This document shows positions 16,186 through 24,668 of a stretch of 45,716 nt of DNA, in pieces; positions within the stretch are counted from its first letter, which is position 1, and every line of letters starts with the position of its first letter. The position numbers were made by a program, and so were the translations under genes. This stretch comes from Gammaproteobacteria bacterium (GTDB lineage Bacteria; Pseudomonadota; Gammaproteobacteria; DSM-16500). Under the pieces are notes generated by a model, which searched no databases, was not told the origin of the DNA, and saw only the letters and a program-made list of their open reading frames with translations. The DNA lies in contig JARLJN010000051.1 of assembly GCA_031291255.1 (NCBI GenBank), positions 1 through 45,716 on the forward strand. The letters are read 5' to 3'.

Positions 16186-16914
16186 ATGAATGATAACAAA
16201 AAATTGGTAGCTGTTGTCACAGGTGCAAGCCGAGGTATTGGTTATGCAATCGCAACATATTTAGCAAGTAAAGGGTACAAGTTGCTTCTTATTGCGAGAA
16301 AACTTGAAAATTTGCAAGTTAGTGCAGATGAGATTGTTGCAAAATTTCCTGGCATGGCTTTTCAGCCATCTATAGCTGCAATTGATGTTTCTGATTATGA
16401 AAAAGTAAAAAGTGTTGTTAATGATTTTGCTAAAGAGCAGGGTCAAATTGATATTCTTTGTAATAGTGCAGGATACGTTAAAAGAGGTTCTAGTGAACTA
16501 TCTTATGATGAATTTATAAAAATGATTAATACTAATTTAATTGGCGCATTTAATTGTATTCAAACAGTTGTGCCCTATATGAAAGAGAAAAAAAGTGGAA
16601 GGATTATAAATATCGCATCACGATCAGGGAAGATAGCAAGAAAGCAATTAGGTGGTTATGCTGCGTCTAAATTCGGAATAATAGGCTTAAATGAAGCAAT
16701 ATATAAAGAGCTAGCAGAATATGGAATCTATGTTACAGCTATATGCCCAAATTTAGTTGCAACTGATATGACATCAGATGTTGATATGGCTAAACATGAA
16801 ATGATTCAGACGAATGATATTGTTAAATCAGTAGATTATATTTTAAGTCTTTCACCTTCTGTTGCTATAAAAGAAATATTGCTGCAATGCAGAGCTAAGC
16901 TAATTGAAGAGTGA
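16186..16914 (+). CDS. Short-chain dehydrogenase/reductase
   Basis: About 242 residues. Classical SDR motifs: TGASRGIGYAIA for NAD(P) binding near the N-terminus, NSAG in the middle, catalytic Ser in NIASRSGK, and YAASK for the catalytic Tyr and Lys. It oxidises or reduces a carbonyl/alcohol; substrate unknown. ATG 16186 follows AAGG at 16171-16174; GTG 16174 is an alternative start. First gene of a tight five-gene operon with a periplasmic binding protein, two kinases and a response regulator, which is unusual company for an SDR. It might make or modify the sensed signal (inference). Confidence 0.9.
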   Translation: MNDNKKLVAVVTGASRGIGYAIATYLASKGYKLLLIARKLENLQVSADEIVAKFPGMAFQPSIAAIDVSDYEKVKSVVNDFAKEQGQIDILCNSAGYVKRGSSELSYDEFIKMINTNLIGAFNCIQTVVPYMKEKKSGRIINIASRSGKIARKQLGGYAASKFGIIGLNEAIYKELAEYGIYVTAICPNLVATDMTSDVDMAKHEMIQTNDIVKSVDYILSLSPSVAIKEILLQCRAKLIEE

Positions 16915-16920
16915 GGGGTT

Positions 16921-18066
16921 ATGCAATTAATTGGAAAGTTTAAAAAAAAATTATTTATTATTTTAGCACTATGTTTTTACACTTCAATTTGCTTTCCTTC
17001 AGGAAATGAGAAGTTAATTCGTATAGCCATATTAGATAATTTTAATTTCCAACCAAATATAACAAATCAATACGATAAATATTATTTGGCTGGAATTGAA
17101 GCTGCAGTTTTTGCAGCGAAAGAAAAAAAAATTAAAATTGAGTATAAGATATTTCGGTATTCCAGAGACGCATTGGCAATACTAAAAATTGTTCCAGATG
17201 TAAACTCATGGCAACCAGATGTGATTATTGGCCCACGAAATTCAAACATGTTTTTGACTATTCGAAATAGCTTCAAAAATATACTGGTTATATCTCCTTA
17301 TGCTAGTTCTTCAGCCGTGGAATACATGCCGAAAAATTATTATAGTTTATCATTACCAGATAAATACATGGCTCAAGCAATATCAATTTTTCTTAAAAAA
17401 AATCATCCTACGAATGGATTGATAAGTATCGTGGAAGCAGATTGTAAAAATTGTGTCGATATTAGTCATGAGCTCAGTAGTATCTATCATAACAATTATC
17501 CAAAAAATAACTTCAATGAGAATTTTTTTCTTCAAAAATCGGTTAAAGAGCTAGATATAGAAAAAACTCTTAATGGATATAAAAAAGATGATGTAATTTT
17601 TTTACCTAATACATCCTATGCATCAACTATTTTAATGGTGCGAATCACTAATTATTTAGCACGCCCTATGTTTTTTTTGGGCGCGGATGATTGGGGAAGT
17701 TGGAGAAATTCAGAAGTCGGAAAATTAAAAGCAAATTATCCTTATTACGGTATACGTGTTACTTCATGGTCATTAGATTCAGATTACAAGCTTAAAGAAG
17801 AATTTTTAAAAAATTTCAAGAAGCTACATCATGGAATGCCAGAAGACGCTGTTAGCATGCTTGCTTATGCAACAATAGGTTCAATTGTTTCTGCGTTGAA
17901 TAAATATCCTGAGCCAATGGTCTCCGATATAAAAACAGAAATTTTAAATAGTTACATGCATGCTCTGAAAAATGATAAAAATTGGTTTAGACAGAGTGAA
18001 TATAAATTTTATAAAACCGATAGTACGGGTGATGTTTTGATTGATACGATCAAGTTACCTTTGTAA
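16921..18066 (+). CDS. Periplasmic type 1 binding protein (LivJ/LuxP-like fold)
   Basis: 381 residues with an N-terminal signal peptide (hydrophobic LFIILALCFYTSICFPSG). The mature protein resembles class I periplasmic binding proteins: IRIAILDNF at the first strand, YYLAGIEAAVFAAKEKKIKI, DVIIGPRNSN, NILVISPYASSSA and FFLGADDWGSW. No ABC permease or ATPase accompanies it. Instead it is followed at 33 bp by a membrane histidine kinase, so it more likely works as a ligand-sensing subunit, as LuxP does with LuxQ. The gene begins 6 bp after the SDR stop codon. Confidence 0.8.
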   Translation: MQLIGKFKKKLFIILALCFYTSICFPSGNEKLIRIAILDNFNFQPNITNQYDKYYLAGIEAAVFAAKEKKIKIEYKIFRYSRDALAILKIVPDVNSWQPDVIIGPRNSNMFLTIRNSFKNILVISPYASSSAVEYMPKNYYSLSLPDKYMAQAISIFLKKNHPTNGLISIVEADCKNCVDISHELSSIYHNNYPKNNFNENFFLQKSVKELDIEKTLNGYKKDDVIFLPNTSYASTILMVRITNYLARPMFFLGADDWGSWRNSEVGKLKANYPYYGIRVTSWSLDSDYKLKEEFLKNFKKLHHGMPEDAVSMLAYATIGSIVSALNKYPEPMVSDIKTEILNSYMHALKNDKNWFRQSEYKFYKTDSTGDVLIDTIKLPL

Positions 18067-18098
18067 TTGTTGTAACCACATAAAAATAAAGTGATATT

Positions 18099-20174
18099 AT
18101 GAAAAATAATAAAAAATACTCTCTTGTATCTCAGATACGATATAAAATCGGTATTAGAATATTGGGCTGCCTACTGCTATCGGCGTTAACTCTTTTATTC
18201 TTAACTTTCCGTGATATTACGAATAATTTAAATCTTATGGATAATGAGTTGGACTCGATTTGCGTTGAGTTGGAAGAGTTTATTATTAGCCAAGTATTAA
18301 TAGGAAGTGAGCAAAGTATAGATATTAAAATAAAGGAAATTAATCAATCGCATTTTTTTACATTAGAATGGATACCTAATCATACCGGTACAACTTCAAA
18401 AGAAATCGAATTAAAATTCCCGTTTAATTGGGAGTATCGTCATAATATAAGATCTTTAGATGGGCGAGAATTTGGTGATATACATGTGGTTGGTTCATTT
18501 AGTAAGGATAAAGTATTTCTTTCTGAATTGTTAATAAGAGGACTTCTCCTTTTATCCTTTTTTGTTTTTTTACTTATTTTGCTATTTCCATTAGCGAAGA
18601 AAATCCCTAAAGAAATGTTGTTAAATCCTATAGTTGATATCTTGTCGCTTTTAAAAAATCCTGAATCATACTTTAAAAATGAAAGTTTAAAAAAATTTAC
18701 AGAAGTTGAAGAAATTAAGTGTAAGATTATTCAGCTGATAGAGAAAATCAAAAAGGACTCACATGATGCAGCGATTGGGAAAATGGCAGTACAGGTTGCT
18801 CATGATATTAGGTCTCCTCTTGCGGCTTTAGATGTTGCTACAGCTGCTATTTCTTCTATACCAGAGGAGCAGCGTTTGATTGTAAGAAATGCAACGCAGC
18901 GTATTAATGATATAGCCAATAATCTTTTAATTCAGCGCAGGAAAGGCGACATCGAAAAAGTTTCTAATATGTCGATTTCAACAGAAAAAGTCTCATTAAT
19001 CTTTAGTATGCTAGATACGCTGCTATCTGAAAAGCGTGCTGAATATGGTGGTCTCTCGATTCAATTTGATTTGAATATTGAAGATGGGGCACATATGATT
19101 TTTTCTAAGGTAAATCCAATTGAATTTAAGCGAATGATATCAAATATTATAAATAATTCTGTTGAAGCTACTCATGAGAGTGGCTTTGTAACTGTTTCAT
19201 TAAGAAAAAATAGTCATTATGGCATAATTGAAATTTCAGATAATGGTTGTGGAATCCCTAAAGAAGTCGTAGAAAAGTTATTTTCTTCGGATGTAAGTTT
19301 TGGAAAAAAAGATGGATATGGACTTGGTCTTCAACATGCTTACACAACTTTAGTATCCATGGGTGGAAAAATTGAAGTTAATTCTGAGCTTCATCAGGGT
19401 ACTGTAGTTAATATTTATTTACCTCTTGCTAATCCCCCGTCTTGGTTTGCTGATGCAATCAAAGTTCCTGAAGGGTATAAAATTGTTGTATTTGATGATG
19501 ATGCATCAATCCACCAGGTTTGGTCCCAACGCTTTAGTAAGGTAGGTTTTGAAAATAACTCTATAGAAATTTACCATTTCTCTGCCTGTGATCAGCTGAG
19601 AGATTTTGTTGGAAACTTAGAGGATGATTTAAATAAATATATTTTCTTAATGGATTATGAGCTTGTTGGAGAGATTGAGACGGGTATTAATTTAATTGAA
19701 GAGTTGGGATTGCATAAAAATGCGATACTTGTTACTAGTCATTATGATGAAAATTACATAACTGAAAGATGTGTCAATCTCGATATTCGTTTACTTCCTA
19801 AGTTGATATCTGCTCACGTTCCAATTCAAGTGATAGAAAAAAATTATTTTAATAACGAAGTAATCTTAATAGATGATGATCCGCTTGTGCGCACAATGTG
19901 GGAGTTGTCGGCAAAATTACATGGAAAAAAACTTGAAGTTTTTGCAAAAGTAAAAGATTTCTTGCTAGTTTGTGAGTCGGCTCCTAGGGATATTGTTATT
20001 TATATAGACTCAAAATTGGGTAATGGCATAAAAGGTGAAGAAATTTCAAAAATCATACATAACCAGGGATTCAAGAATATTTATTTAGCAACAGGAAGGG
20101 ATATCTTTCAGGTTGATTTGTATCCGTGGCTTTCTGGAGTCGTTGGAAAAGTTCCACCCTGGGAAGTATCATAA
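18099..20174 (+). CDS. Membrane hybrid histidine kinase with two receiver domains
   Basis: 691 residues. Membrane segments at about 18-38 and 148-170 enclose a periplasmic domain of about 110 residues. Cytoplasmic parts: H-box with His235 in VQVAHDIRSPLAAL, a HATPase domain (NIINNSVEATHESG; DNGCGIPKE; GYGLGLQHAY), then receiver 1 (FDDDAS; phospho-acceptor Asp519 in FLMDYEL) and receiver 2 (IDDDPLVR; Asp637 in IYIDSKLG). It probably senses the bound state of the periplasmic protein encoded just upstream and feeds phosphate to the downstream kinase/regulator pair. No histidine phosphotransfer domain is seen in the operon. Confidence 0.92.
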   Translation: MKNNKKYSLVSQIRYKIGIRILGCLLLSALTLLFLTFRDITNNLNLMDNELDSICVELEEFIISQVLIGSEQSIDIKIKEINQSHFFTLEWIPNHTGTTSKEIELKFPFNWEYRHNIRSLDGREFGDIHVVGSFSKDKVFLSELLIRGLLLLSFFVFLLILLFPLAKKIPKEMLLNPIVDILSLLKNPESYFKNESLKKFTEVEEIKCKIIQLIEKIKKDSHDAAIGKMAVQVAHDIRSPLAALDVATAAISSIPEEQRLIVRNATQRINDIANNLLIQRRKGDIEKVSNMSISTEKVSLIFSMLDTLLSEKRAEYGGLSIQFDLNIEDGAHMIFSKVNPIEFKRMISNIINNSVEATHESGFVTVSLRKNSHYGIIEISDNGCGIPKEVVEKLFSSDVSFGKKDGYGLGLQHAYTTLVSMGGKIEVNSELHQGTVVNIYLPLANPPSWFADAIKVPEGYKIVVFDDDASIHQVWSQRFSKVGFENNSIEIYHFSACDQLRDFVGNLEDDLNKYIFLMDYELVGEIETGINLIEELGLHKNAILVTSHYDENYITERCVNLDIRLLPKLISAHVPIQVIEKNYFNNEVILIDDDPLVRTMWELSAKLHGKKLEVFAKVKDFLLVCESAPRDIVIYIDSKLGNGIKGEEISKIIHNQGFKNIYLATGRDIFQVDLYPWLSGVVGKVPPWEVS

Positions 20175-20227
20175 CTTATACTTTAACTTAATGAATAGAT
20201 AATATAGAAAATTGAGTATGAAATTAA

Positions 20228-21004
20228 ATGACAAATTACCCTGATCAGATTCAAAGTGATTATTTGGAGCTAATAGCTAATAATCTTGCTCATGAACTAA
20301 AAACTTCTCTTGTTGCGGTTAAGTCAGGAATTAGAGGAGTAAAGGATTACATGCCTTCTCTGGTAATAGCCTATCAAGAAGCTGTTAAACATCAGTTAGA
20401 TGTTCCTGATATTCAAGCAAGGCATATTAACATGTTAGCAAGCGCACTGGAGTTAGCTGAGCGAGCAGCGCATTGCGCAAGTGCTTATGTTAGTATATTT
20501 TCCATGAATATGACTAGAGTGGACAGTGAAAAGTTAATTTTACAAAAATGTTCGATACTTGAGTGTCTGCGACTAGCGGTAGATCAATATCCTTACAGAT
20601 CGGATGAGCAGAAATATTTTTTATCTAACGCTATTAAAATGGAGCATGACTTTTTATTCGAAGGTAATAAAGAACTGATTGTGAATATGTTAGTTAATAT
20701 TTTCCGAAATGCTATTTACAACATACAAGATATAGGAAAAGGTGAAATTTTAGTTCGTACCGAATGTAAGGCTGAAAAAAATCATCTTTATATTACAGAT
20801 ACTTCAAAATCATTAGATTTGCTTGAGTTGGAGATGATTTTCACGCAATTTAATCGTTTACATCAGCATGATTTGGGCATGGGGCTTTTTTTCTGTAAGC
20901 AACTAATGTTAGCTTTAAATGGCGATATAAATTGTCGATCTGAAGAATATTCGTTTATTGAATTCGATATTATGTTTCCTATAAATCATAGCAATACTAA
21001 ATAA
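20228..21004 (+). CDS. Soluble histidine kinase core, Lqs/Cqs type
   Basis: 258 residues without membrane segments or a sensor domain. H-box with His22 in NNLAHELKTSLVAVKSG, followed by GVKDYMPSLVIAYQEAVKHQ, a block I associate with the kinase cores of Legionella LqsS-type and Vibrio CqsS-type quorum-sensing kinases. The C-terminal ATPase domain is present (MLVNIFRNAIYNIQDIGKGE; GMGLFFCKQLM) but the G1 box DxGxG is degenerate (ITDTSKSLDL), so kinase activity may be weak and phosphatase or transfer function is possible. 13 bp before the response regulator. Confidence 0.85.
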   Translation: MTNYPDQIQSDYLELIANNLAHELKTSLVAVKSGIRGVKDYMPSLVIAYQEAVKHQLDVPDIQARHINMLASALELAERAAHCASAYVSIFSMNMTRVDSEKLILQKCSILECLRLAVDQYPYRSDEQKYFLSNAIKMEHDFLFEGNKELIVNMLVNIFRNAIYNIQDIGKGEILVRTECKAEKNHLYITDTSKSLDLLELEMIFTQFNRLHQHDLGMGLFFCKQLMLALNGDINCRSEEYSFIEFDIMFPINHSNTK

Positions 21005-21017
21005 TTAGAGATATTTA

Positions 21018-22031
21018 ATGGATATTATAAAACCCGTATTATTTTATTTTCCAACGACTACATTGTTCGTCGATGACGATCCTGCTTTTTTATCGAATAT
21101 TGGTTTTGAGATTGATAGTAAAATTCCGTTAATATCATGTGATAAATCTCGTCATGTGGTTGATTTGTTAGAAGGTAAATCGTCGGTTGGAAGTTTAATT
21201 AACAAGTTAGTATCTCATTGGGATGCTGAAAATACAGATCTTCCTGCTAGTTGGGTGATGAAGACAAACATTGAACGTTTGTATGAGGAAATTTATAATT
21301 CTCATCGATTTTCCTACATTTCTACATTAGTAGTTGATTATTCAATGCCAGGATTAAATGGTGCAGAATTATGTAAGTTATTAAAAGATAATCCTATCAA
21401 AAAGATTATGCTAACAGGCGCGGCGGATTATAATGTGGCCGTTGAGTTATTTAATTCAGGCTTGATAGATTACTTTATTATCAAAGACAATCCACAAATG
21501 GCTGATCAATTGAACTCTTCTATACGCAAGGCTCAATATGCTTATTTTGAAGAAGTAACAGCGCCTTTAATTCATTCTATGCCTAAGAGTTTTCCTTCTG
21601 TAGAAGAGCCAGCTTTTTGGCAATATGTAGCTAATTATTTTTTAGAAAATAATTTTTCTGAATACTACTTGATTGATGATTCAGGAAGTTTTTTGTTTGT
21701 TGATTTTTATGGTAATTATACATGGATGATCATTAAATCGGATAAGGAAATAGAGAGTTATTATAATATTGCTGTTGATAATGAAGCTCCTGATGATGTG
21801 ATTCAGGCTTTAGCCAAGAGACAAAAAATTCCATTTTTCTTCACAGAGAAAGATCAAAAAGTTTCCGTTTCTAAATGGGGTTCGTATTTGCATCCCGCTA
21901 AAGAACTTGAAAATAAACCTGGGTTATATTGCGCGATATTTAGTAATGATTTACATGTTCATTTAGAACAAGAAAAGATTTTATCTCATAAAGATTTCAT
22001 GGATAAAAAATGTGGAATTATATCTAATTGA
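21018..22031 (+). CDS. Response regulator with enlarged receiver domain (LqsR-like candidate)
   Basis: 337 residues. Receiver landmarks: acidic pocket Asp19-Asp20-Asp21 in FVDDDPAF, phospho-acceptor Asp107 in VVDYSMPGLNG, Thr in KIMLTGAADY and Lys in YFIIKDNP. The acidic pocket and phospho-acceptor are 87 residues apart, about twice the usual 40-45, so there is an insertion of roughly 40-45 residues inside the receiver. The C-terminal 170 residues are not a standard HTH or enzymatic output domain that I recognise. The arrangement resembles LqsR of Legionella, but that match is from memory. Last gene of the operon, ending 1 bp from the convergent repressor gene. Confidence 0.8.
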   Translation: MDIIKPVLFYFPTTTLFVDDDPAFLSNIGFEIDSKIPLISCDKSRHVVDLLEGKSSVGSLINKLVSHWDAENTDLPASWVMKTNIERLYEEIYNSHRFSYISTLVVDYSMPGLNGAELCKLLKDNPIKKIMLTGAADYNVAVELFNSGLIDYFIIKDNPQMADQLNSSIRKAQYAYFEEVTAPLIHSMPKSFPSVEEPAFWQYVANYFLENNFSEYYLIDDSGSFLFVDFYGNYTWMIIKSDKEIESYYNIAVDNEAPDDVIQALAKRQKIPFFFTEKDQKVSVSKWGSYLHPAKELENKPGLYCAIFSNDLHVHLEQEKILSHKDFMDKKCGIISN

Positions 22032-22032
22032 A

Positions 22033-22752
22033 TTAGATTTTAGGATTTTTTCTGCGTATCCATATTACAGGAGCTGCACATACAAGTTCAACGTCATGTA
22101 GTATAGGGATAGAAGAGTTGGTTTTTGTGTTCGTACATAAAAGGGTGTATTTATTTTTGTTTGAGCTTTCTCGCAAGCATCTAAGTAAAATTTTCCCATC
22201 TGCCATTTGGACAATGCAGTCATAGCCTATTAATTTAGATATGTTTTTTTTATATTGCTTAATGCCTGCCACATAATCATTGGGTAAGTATAGAGGAGAC
22301 ATTGCATCATCTTCTACTAAATAATCAATCGACCCATGGTGTAGGCTATGGAAAAATAATAGCTCCTCAATAATTAATTTTTCTTCATTATTATTGGAGG
22401 GTGTAGTTGGTTCCTGAGTGTATGTCTGTAAGTTAGTTTTAACTTCGTCATAATTGGCTAAAACTGAGGGCCCCGCGCCTATGTCATAAAGAAGCCAATT
22501 TAAGGTGCACTGAACCCCTTCCTTTGTAACACAATCTATAACTTTCTTTGCTCCATTCTCGGTTAGTCCACCATGTCTCGCAACTTCCCACCCAATTAAA
22601 GTGTCCGGCTTGATGTCAGATAGAGTGCACATTTCCTTTCTTGATAAATTTGCAAGGTTTCTGAGACGACGAAGTCTGGAGGCTCTTGCCTCAGGTGAGT
22701 CCTTGGGTTCCTCTGCTATATCTAGTTTGTCTGTATTGGTATCAGTTGTCAT
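22033..22752 (-). CDS. CI/S24-type repressor with degenerate protease site
   Basis: 239 residues. N-terminal helix-turn-helix: SRKEMCTLSDIKPDTLIGWE. C-terminal S24/LexA-like domain: LVEDDAMSPLYLPNDYVAGI, then KILLRCLRES. In active S24 proteases the first block is (D)SMxP..GD with nucleophilic Ser, and the second has the catalytic Lys. Here Ser is Ala (DDAMSP) and the Lys position is Arg, so self-cleavage and SOS-type inactivation should be lost. The position and type recall LvrR-like regulators of Legionella ICEs. It is divergent from the desaturase cluster and convergent with the response regulator. Confidence 0.82.
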   Translation of the reverse strand: MTTDTNTDKLDIAEEPKDSPEARASRLRRLRNLANLSRKEMCTLSDIKPDTLIGWEVARHGGLTENGAKKVIDCVTKEGVQCTLNWLLYDIGAGPSVLANYDEVKTNLQTYTQEPTTPSNNNEEKLIIEELLFFHSLHHGSIDYLVEDDAMSPLYLPNDYVAGIKQYKKNISKLIGYDCIVQMADGKILLRCLRESSNKNKYTLLCTNTKTNSSIPILHDVELVCAAPVIWIRRKNPKI

Positions 22753-23014
22753 TTTATATGCAATTAAAAATAGTTTATTAACAAATATATTATTAAATCA
22801 TTATAACATAACTTGATATTTAATATGAATCATGTTAAAAATGCCTGGAAATAAATTATGTATTAGCTCAAGCACCGGCGCAAGACTATAGCATATTTAA
22901 GCAATAAATAATAAAAATATTAGTAAAAACAATGCGGATAGATAAAGCCAGATAACCTAGTTTCGATTGAATAGTAACCTGCTAGCTTCATTTAGCAATG
23001 TATATAGGACAAGT
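22753..23014. promoter_or_regulatory. Divergent promoter region, repressor / biosynthetic cluster
   Basis: This AT-rich 262-bp region separates the repressor (minus strand) from the desaturase (plus strand). TAACAT at 22804-22809 and ATGTTA at 22832-22837 form a spaced inverted repeat with an AT-rich ATATTTAATAT core between. It is a candidate operator. No gene seen. Confidence 0.35.
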
Positions 23015-24211
23015 ATGAATAACATCAAAGTAGATAAATCAGACCAATCACAAAGTAAGATTGTTAATGATAATAGTTTTTTGGGTAGGGTAGATAATGT
23101 TAATGAGGTTAATGTAAGAGATTCAATGCTGGTATTGCCAGCTATATTTCAACCTTTTTTAACATGGCTTACGGCTAAATCAGCAAGTAATGAAGCATAT
23201 AAGCACCGAGGTCGAAATTATCAAATTATAACCACCTTCCTATCTATCGCCATTGGTTTGATAGCATCTATATTTATGCTGAAACAAGCAGGATATTTTT
23301 TATTATTTTTGCCTTTGTCTTTGATTGTTACTACATCAGGATTAAGAAAGCTTCAAGTAGTTCTTTTTCATAATTGTGTTCATGGGCTCGTTTTTAATAA
23401 GACATATAAAAACTATCTGTTTGGTGAGTTTATTTCTATTGTGATGATGTTAAAAAACTATTTGAGTTATAAGAAAGAACATTTAGCGCATCACAGTTCA
23501 AAAAAATTATTAACATTTGAAGATGATACTATTCAATTTTTATTTAATTTTATTGGTTTTGCGCCGGGCATGAAAAGAAGTCGGCTTTGGATAGTTTTAT
23601 ATTTAAGTCTTATTTCACCATTTAGCCATCTGCGTGGAATTTTTAGTAGGATCACCGTTTGCTTTTTTTCACATTCAACAATTCATAATGTTATCGCGAT
23701 TGGATATTGGGCTGTACTTATTTACACAATATCACATTTCAATTTATGGAATTACTTTGTAGTTGCCTGGTTACTACCCTTGTTTATTCTTAATCAAATT
23801 AGTACAACATTGCGTTTGATTGTAGAGCATAAATGGCCTAATCAAGAAATTATGAATTCTCGAGGAAAAGAATTTATATGCTTGTCAACATCAGCAGTTT
23901 TTCTTGGCGAAAAAGTACCAAACAGTAGTGGTTCATATAAAAAGAAGGTAGTTGCTTGGTCATGCTGGATATTAAAAATGATTTTTATTCATCTGTTTTC
24001 AAGAGTGTTTGTTATGGTTGGTGATACGCCTTGTCATGACTTCCATCATCGTCGCCCTTCAACAAGACGATGGTATAACTATATTTCAGAGAGACAGTTA
24101 GATGAAAAAAATGGATGTCCTGGATTTCCGATGAATTACTCCGAATCTTGGGGATTATTTACAGCAATTAATAACAATTTTGAATGTTTATCAAGAATGT
24201 CGACGAGGTAA
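23015..24211 (+). CDS. Membrane fatty-acid desaturase/hydroxylase-family enzyme
   Basis: About 398 residues. Three di-iron histidine boxes: HNCVH, HLAHH and HDFHH, with hydrophobic segments between (SIAIGLIASIFMLKQAGYF; YFLLFLPLSLIVTTSG). Such membrane enzymes use O2 to desaturate or hydroxylate acyl chains or other lipophilic substrates. I chose ATG 23015 because AGGA sits 8 bp upstream; an in-frame TTG at 22967 has no such site. It is the first gene of the biosynthetic cluster: its stop codon overlaps the first possible ATG of the B12-binding subunit gene. Confidence 0.88.
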   Translation: MNNIKVDKSDQSQSKIVNDNSFLGRVDNVNEVNVRDSMLVLPAIFQPFLTWLTAKSASNEAYKHRGRNYQIITTFLSIAIGLIASIFMLKQAGYFLLFLPLSLIVTTSGLRKLQVVLFHNCVHGLVFNKTYKNYLFGEFISIVMMLKNYLSYKKEHLAHHSSKKLLTFEDDTIQFLFNFIGFAPGMKRSRLWIVLYLSLISPFSHLRGIFSRITVCFFSHSTIHNVIAIGYWAVLIYTISHFNLWNYFVVAWLLPLFILNQISTTLRLIVEHKWPNQEIMNSRGKEFICLSTSAVFLGEKVPNSSGSYKKKVVAWSCWILKMIFIHLFSRVFVMVGDTPCHDFHHRRPSTRRWYNYISERQLDEKNGCPGFPMNYSESWGLFTAINNNFECLSRMSTR

Positions 24212-24216
24212 TGACA

Positions 24217-24645
24217 ATGAAACAAAGAACAGTATTGTCAACATTACCTTCTGACTCACATAGCTGGAATTTAGTTTACTTACAATTGTTGTTAGAAGAA
24301 TTAGGTCACGAAGTAATAAATGTAGGTACATGTGTTCCAATTGATGTGTTAATCAAGAAATGTCATGAAAGTAGACCTAACAATTTAGTCATTAGTTCGG
24401 TAAATGGGCACGGACATTTGGATGGAATGAAAATGATTTTAGCAATGAAAAAATATCCCATGTTAAAAGGTATTAGAGTCGTGATAGGTGGAAAGTTGGG
24501 TACTCAAGGGTGCGATAGTAAAGATTATGCTGAAAAATTATTAAGGGCAGGATTTGATGCTGTATTCTCAGAAAAAGAAATACCTGAGTTTATAAGTTTA
24601 ATGAATGAAGATACTAAAAATAATAATCAGAAAATAGCGTTGTAA
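24217..24645 (+). CDS. Glutamate (methylaspartate) mutase small B12-binding subunit
   Basis: 142 residues, as expected for the sigma/S chain (about 137). B12-binding landmarks: Asp-x-His in LPSDSHSWNL (cobalt-ligating His), ISSVNGHGH in place of the SxL block, and VIGGKLG for the GG block. Where the canonical motif is DxHxxG, this reads DSHSWN; homologues I recall from actinomycete antibiotic clusters share this DSH.WNL form. With the catalytic subunit at 24669 it should interconvert L-glutamate and (2S,3S)-3-methylaspartate through adenosylcobalamin radicals. GAGG at 24204-24207 supports ATG 24217. Confidence 0.85.
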   Translation: MKQRTVLSTLPSDSHSWNLVYLQLLLEELGHEVINVGTCVPIDVLIKKCHESRPNNLVISSVNGHGHLDGMKMILAMKKYPMLKGIRVVIGGKLGTQGCDSKDYAEKLLRAGFDAVFSEKEIPEFISLMNEDTKNNNQKIAL

Positions 24646-24668
24646 GATATGCTCAAAGAGATACTAAG

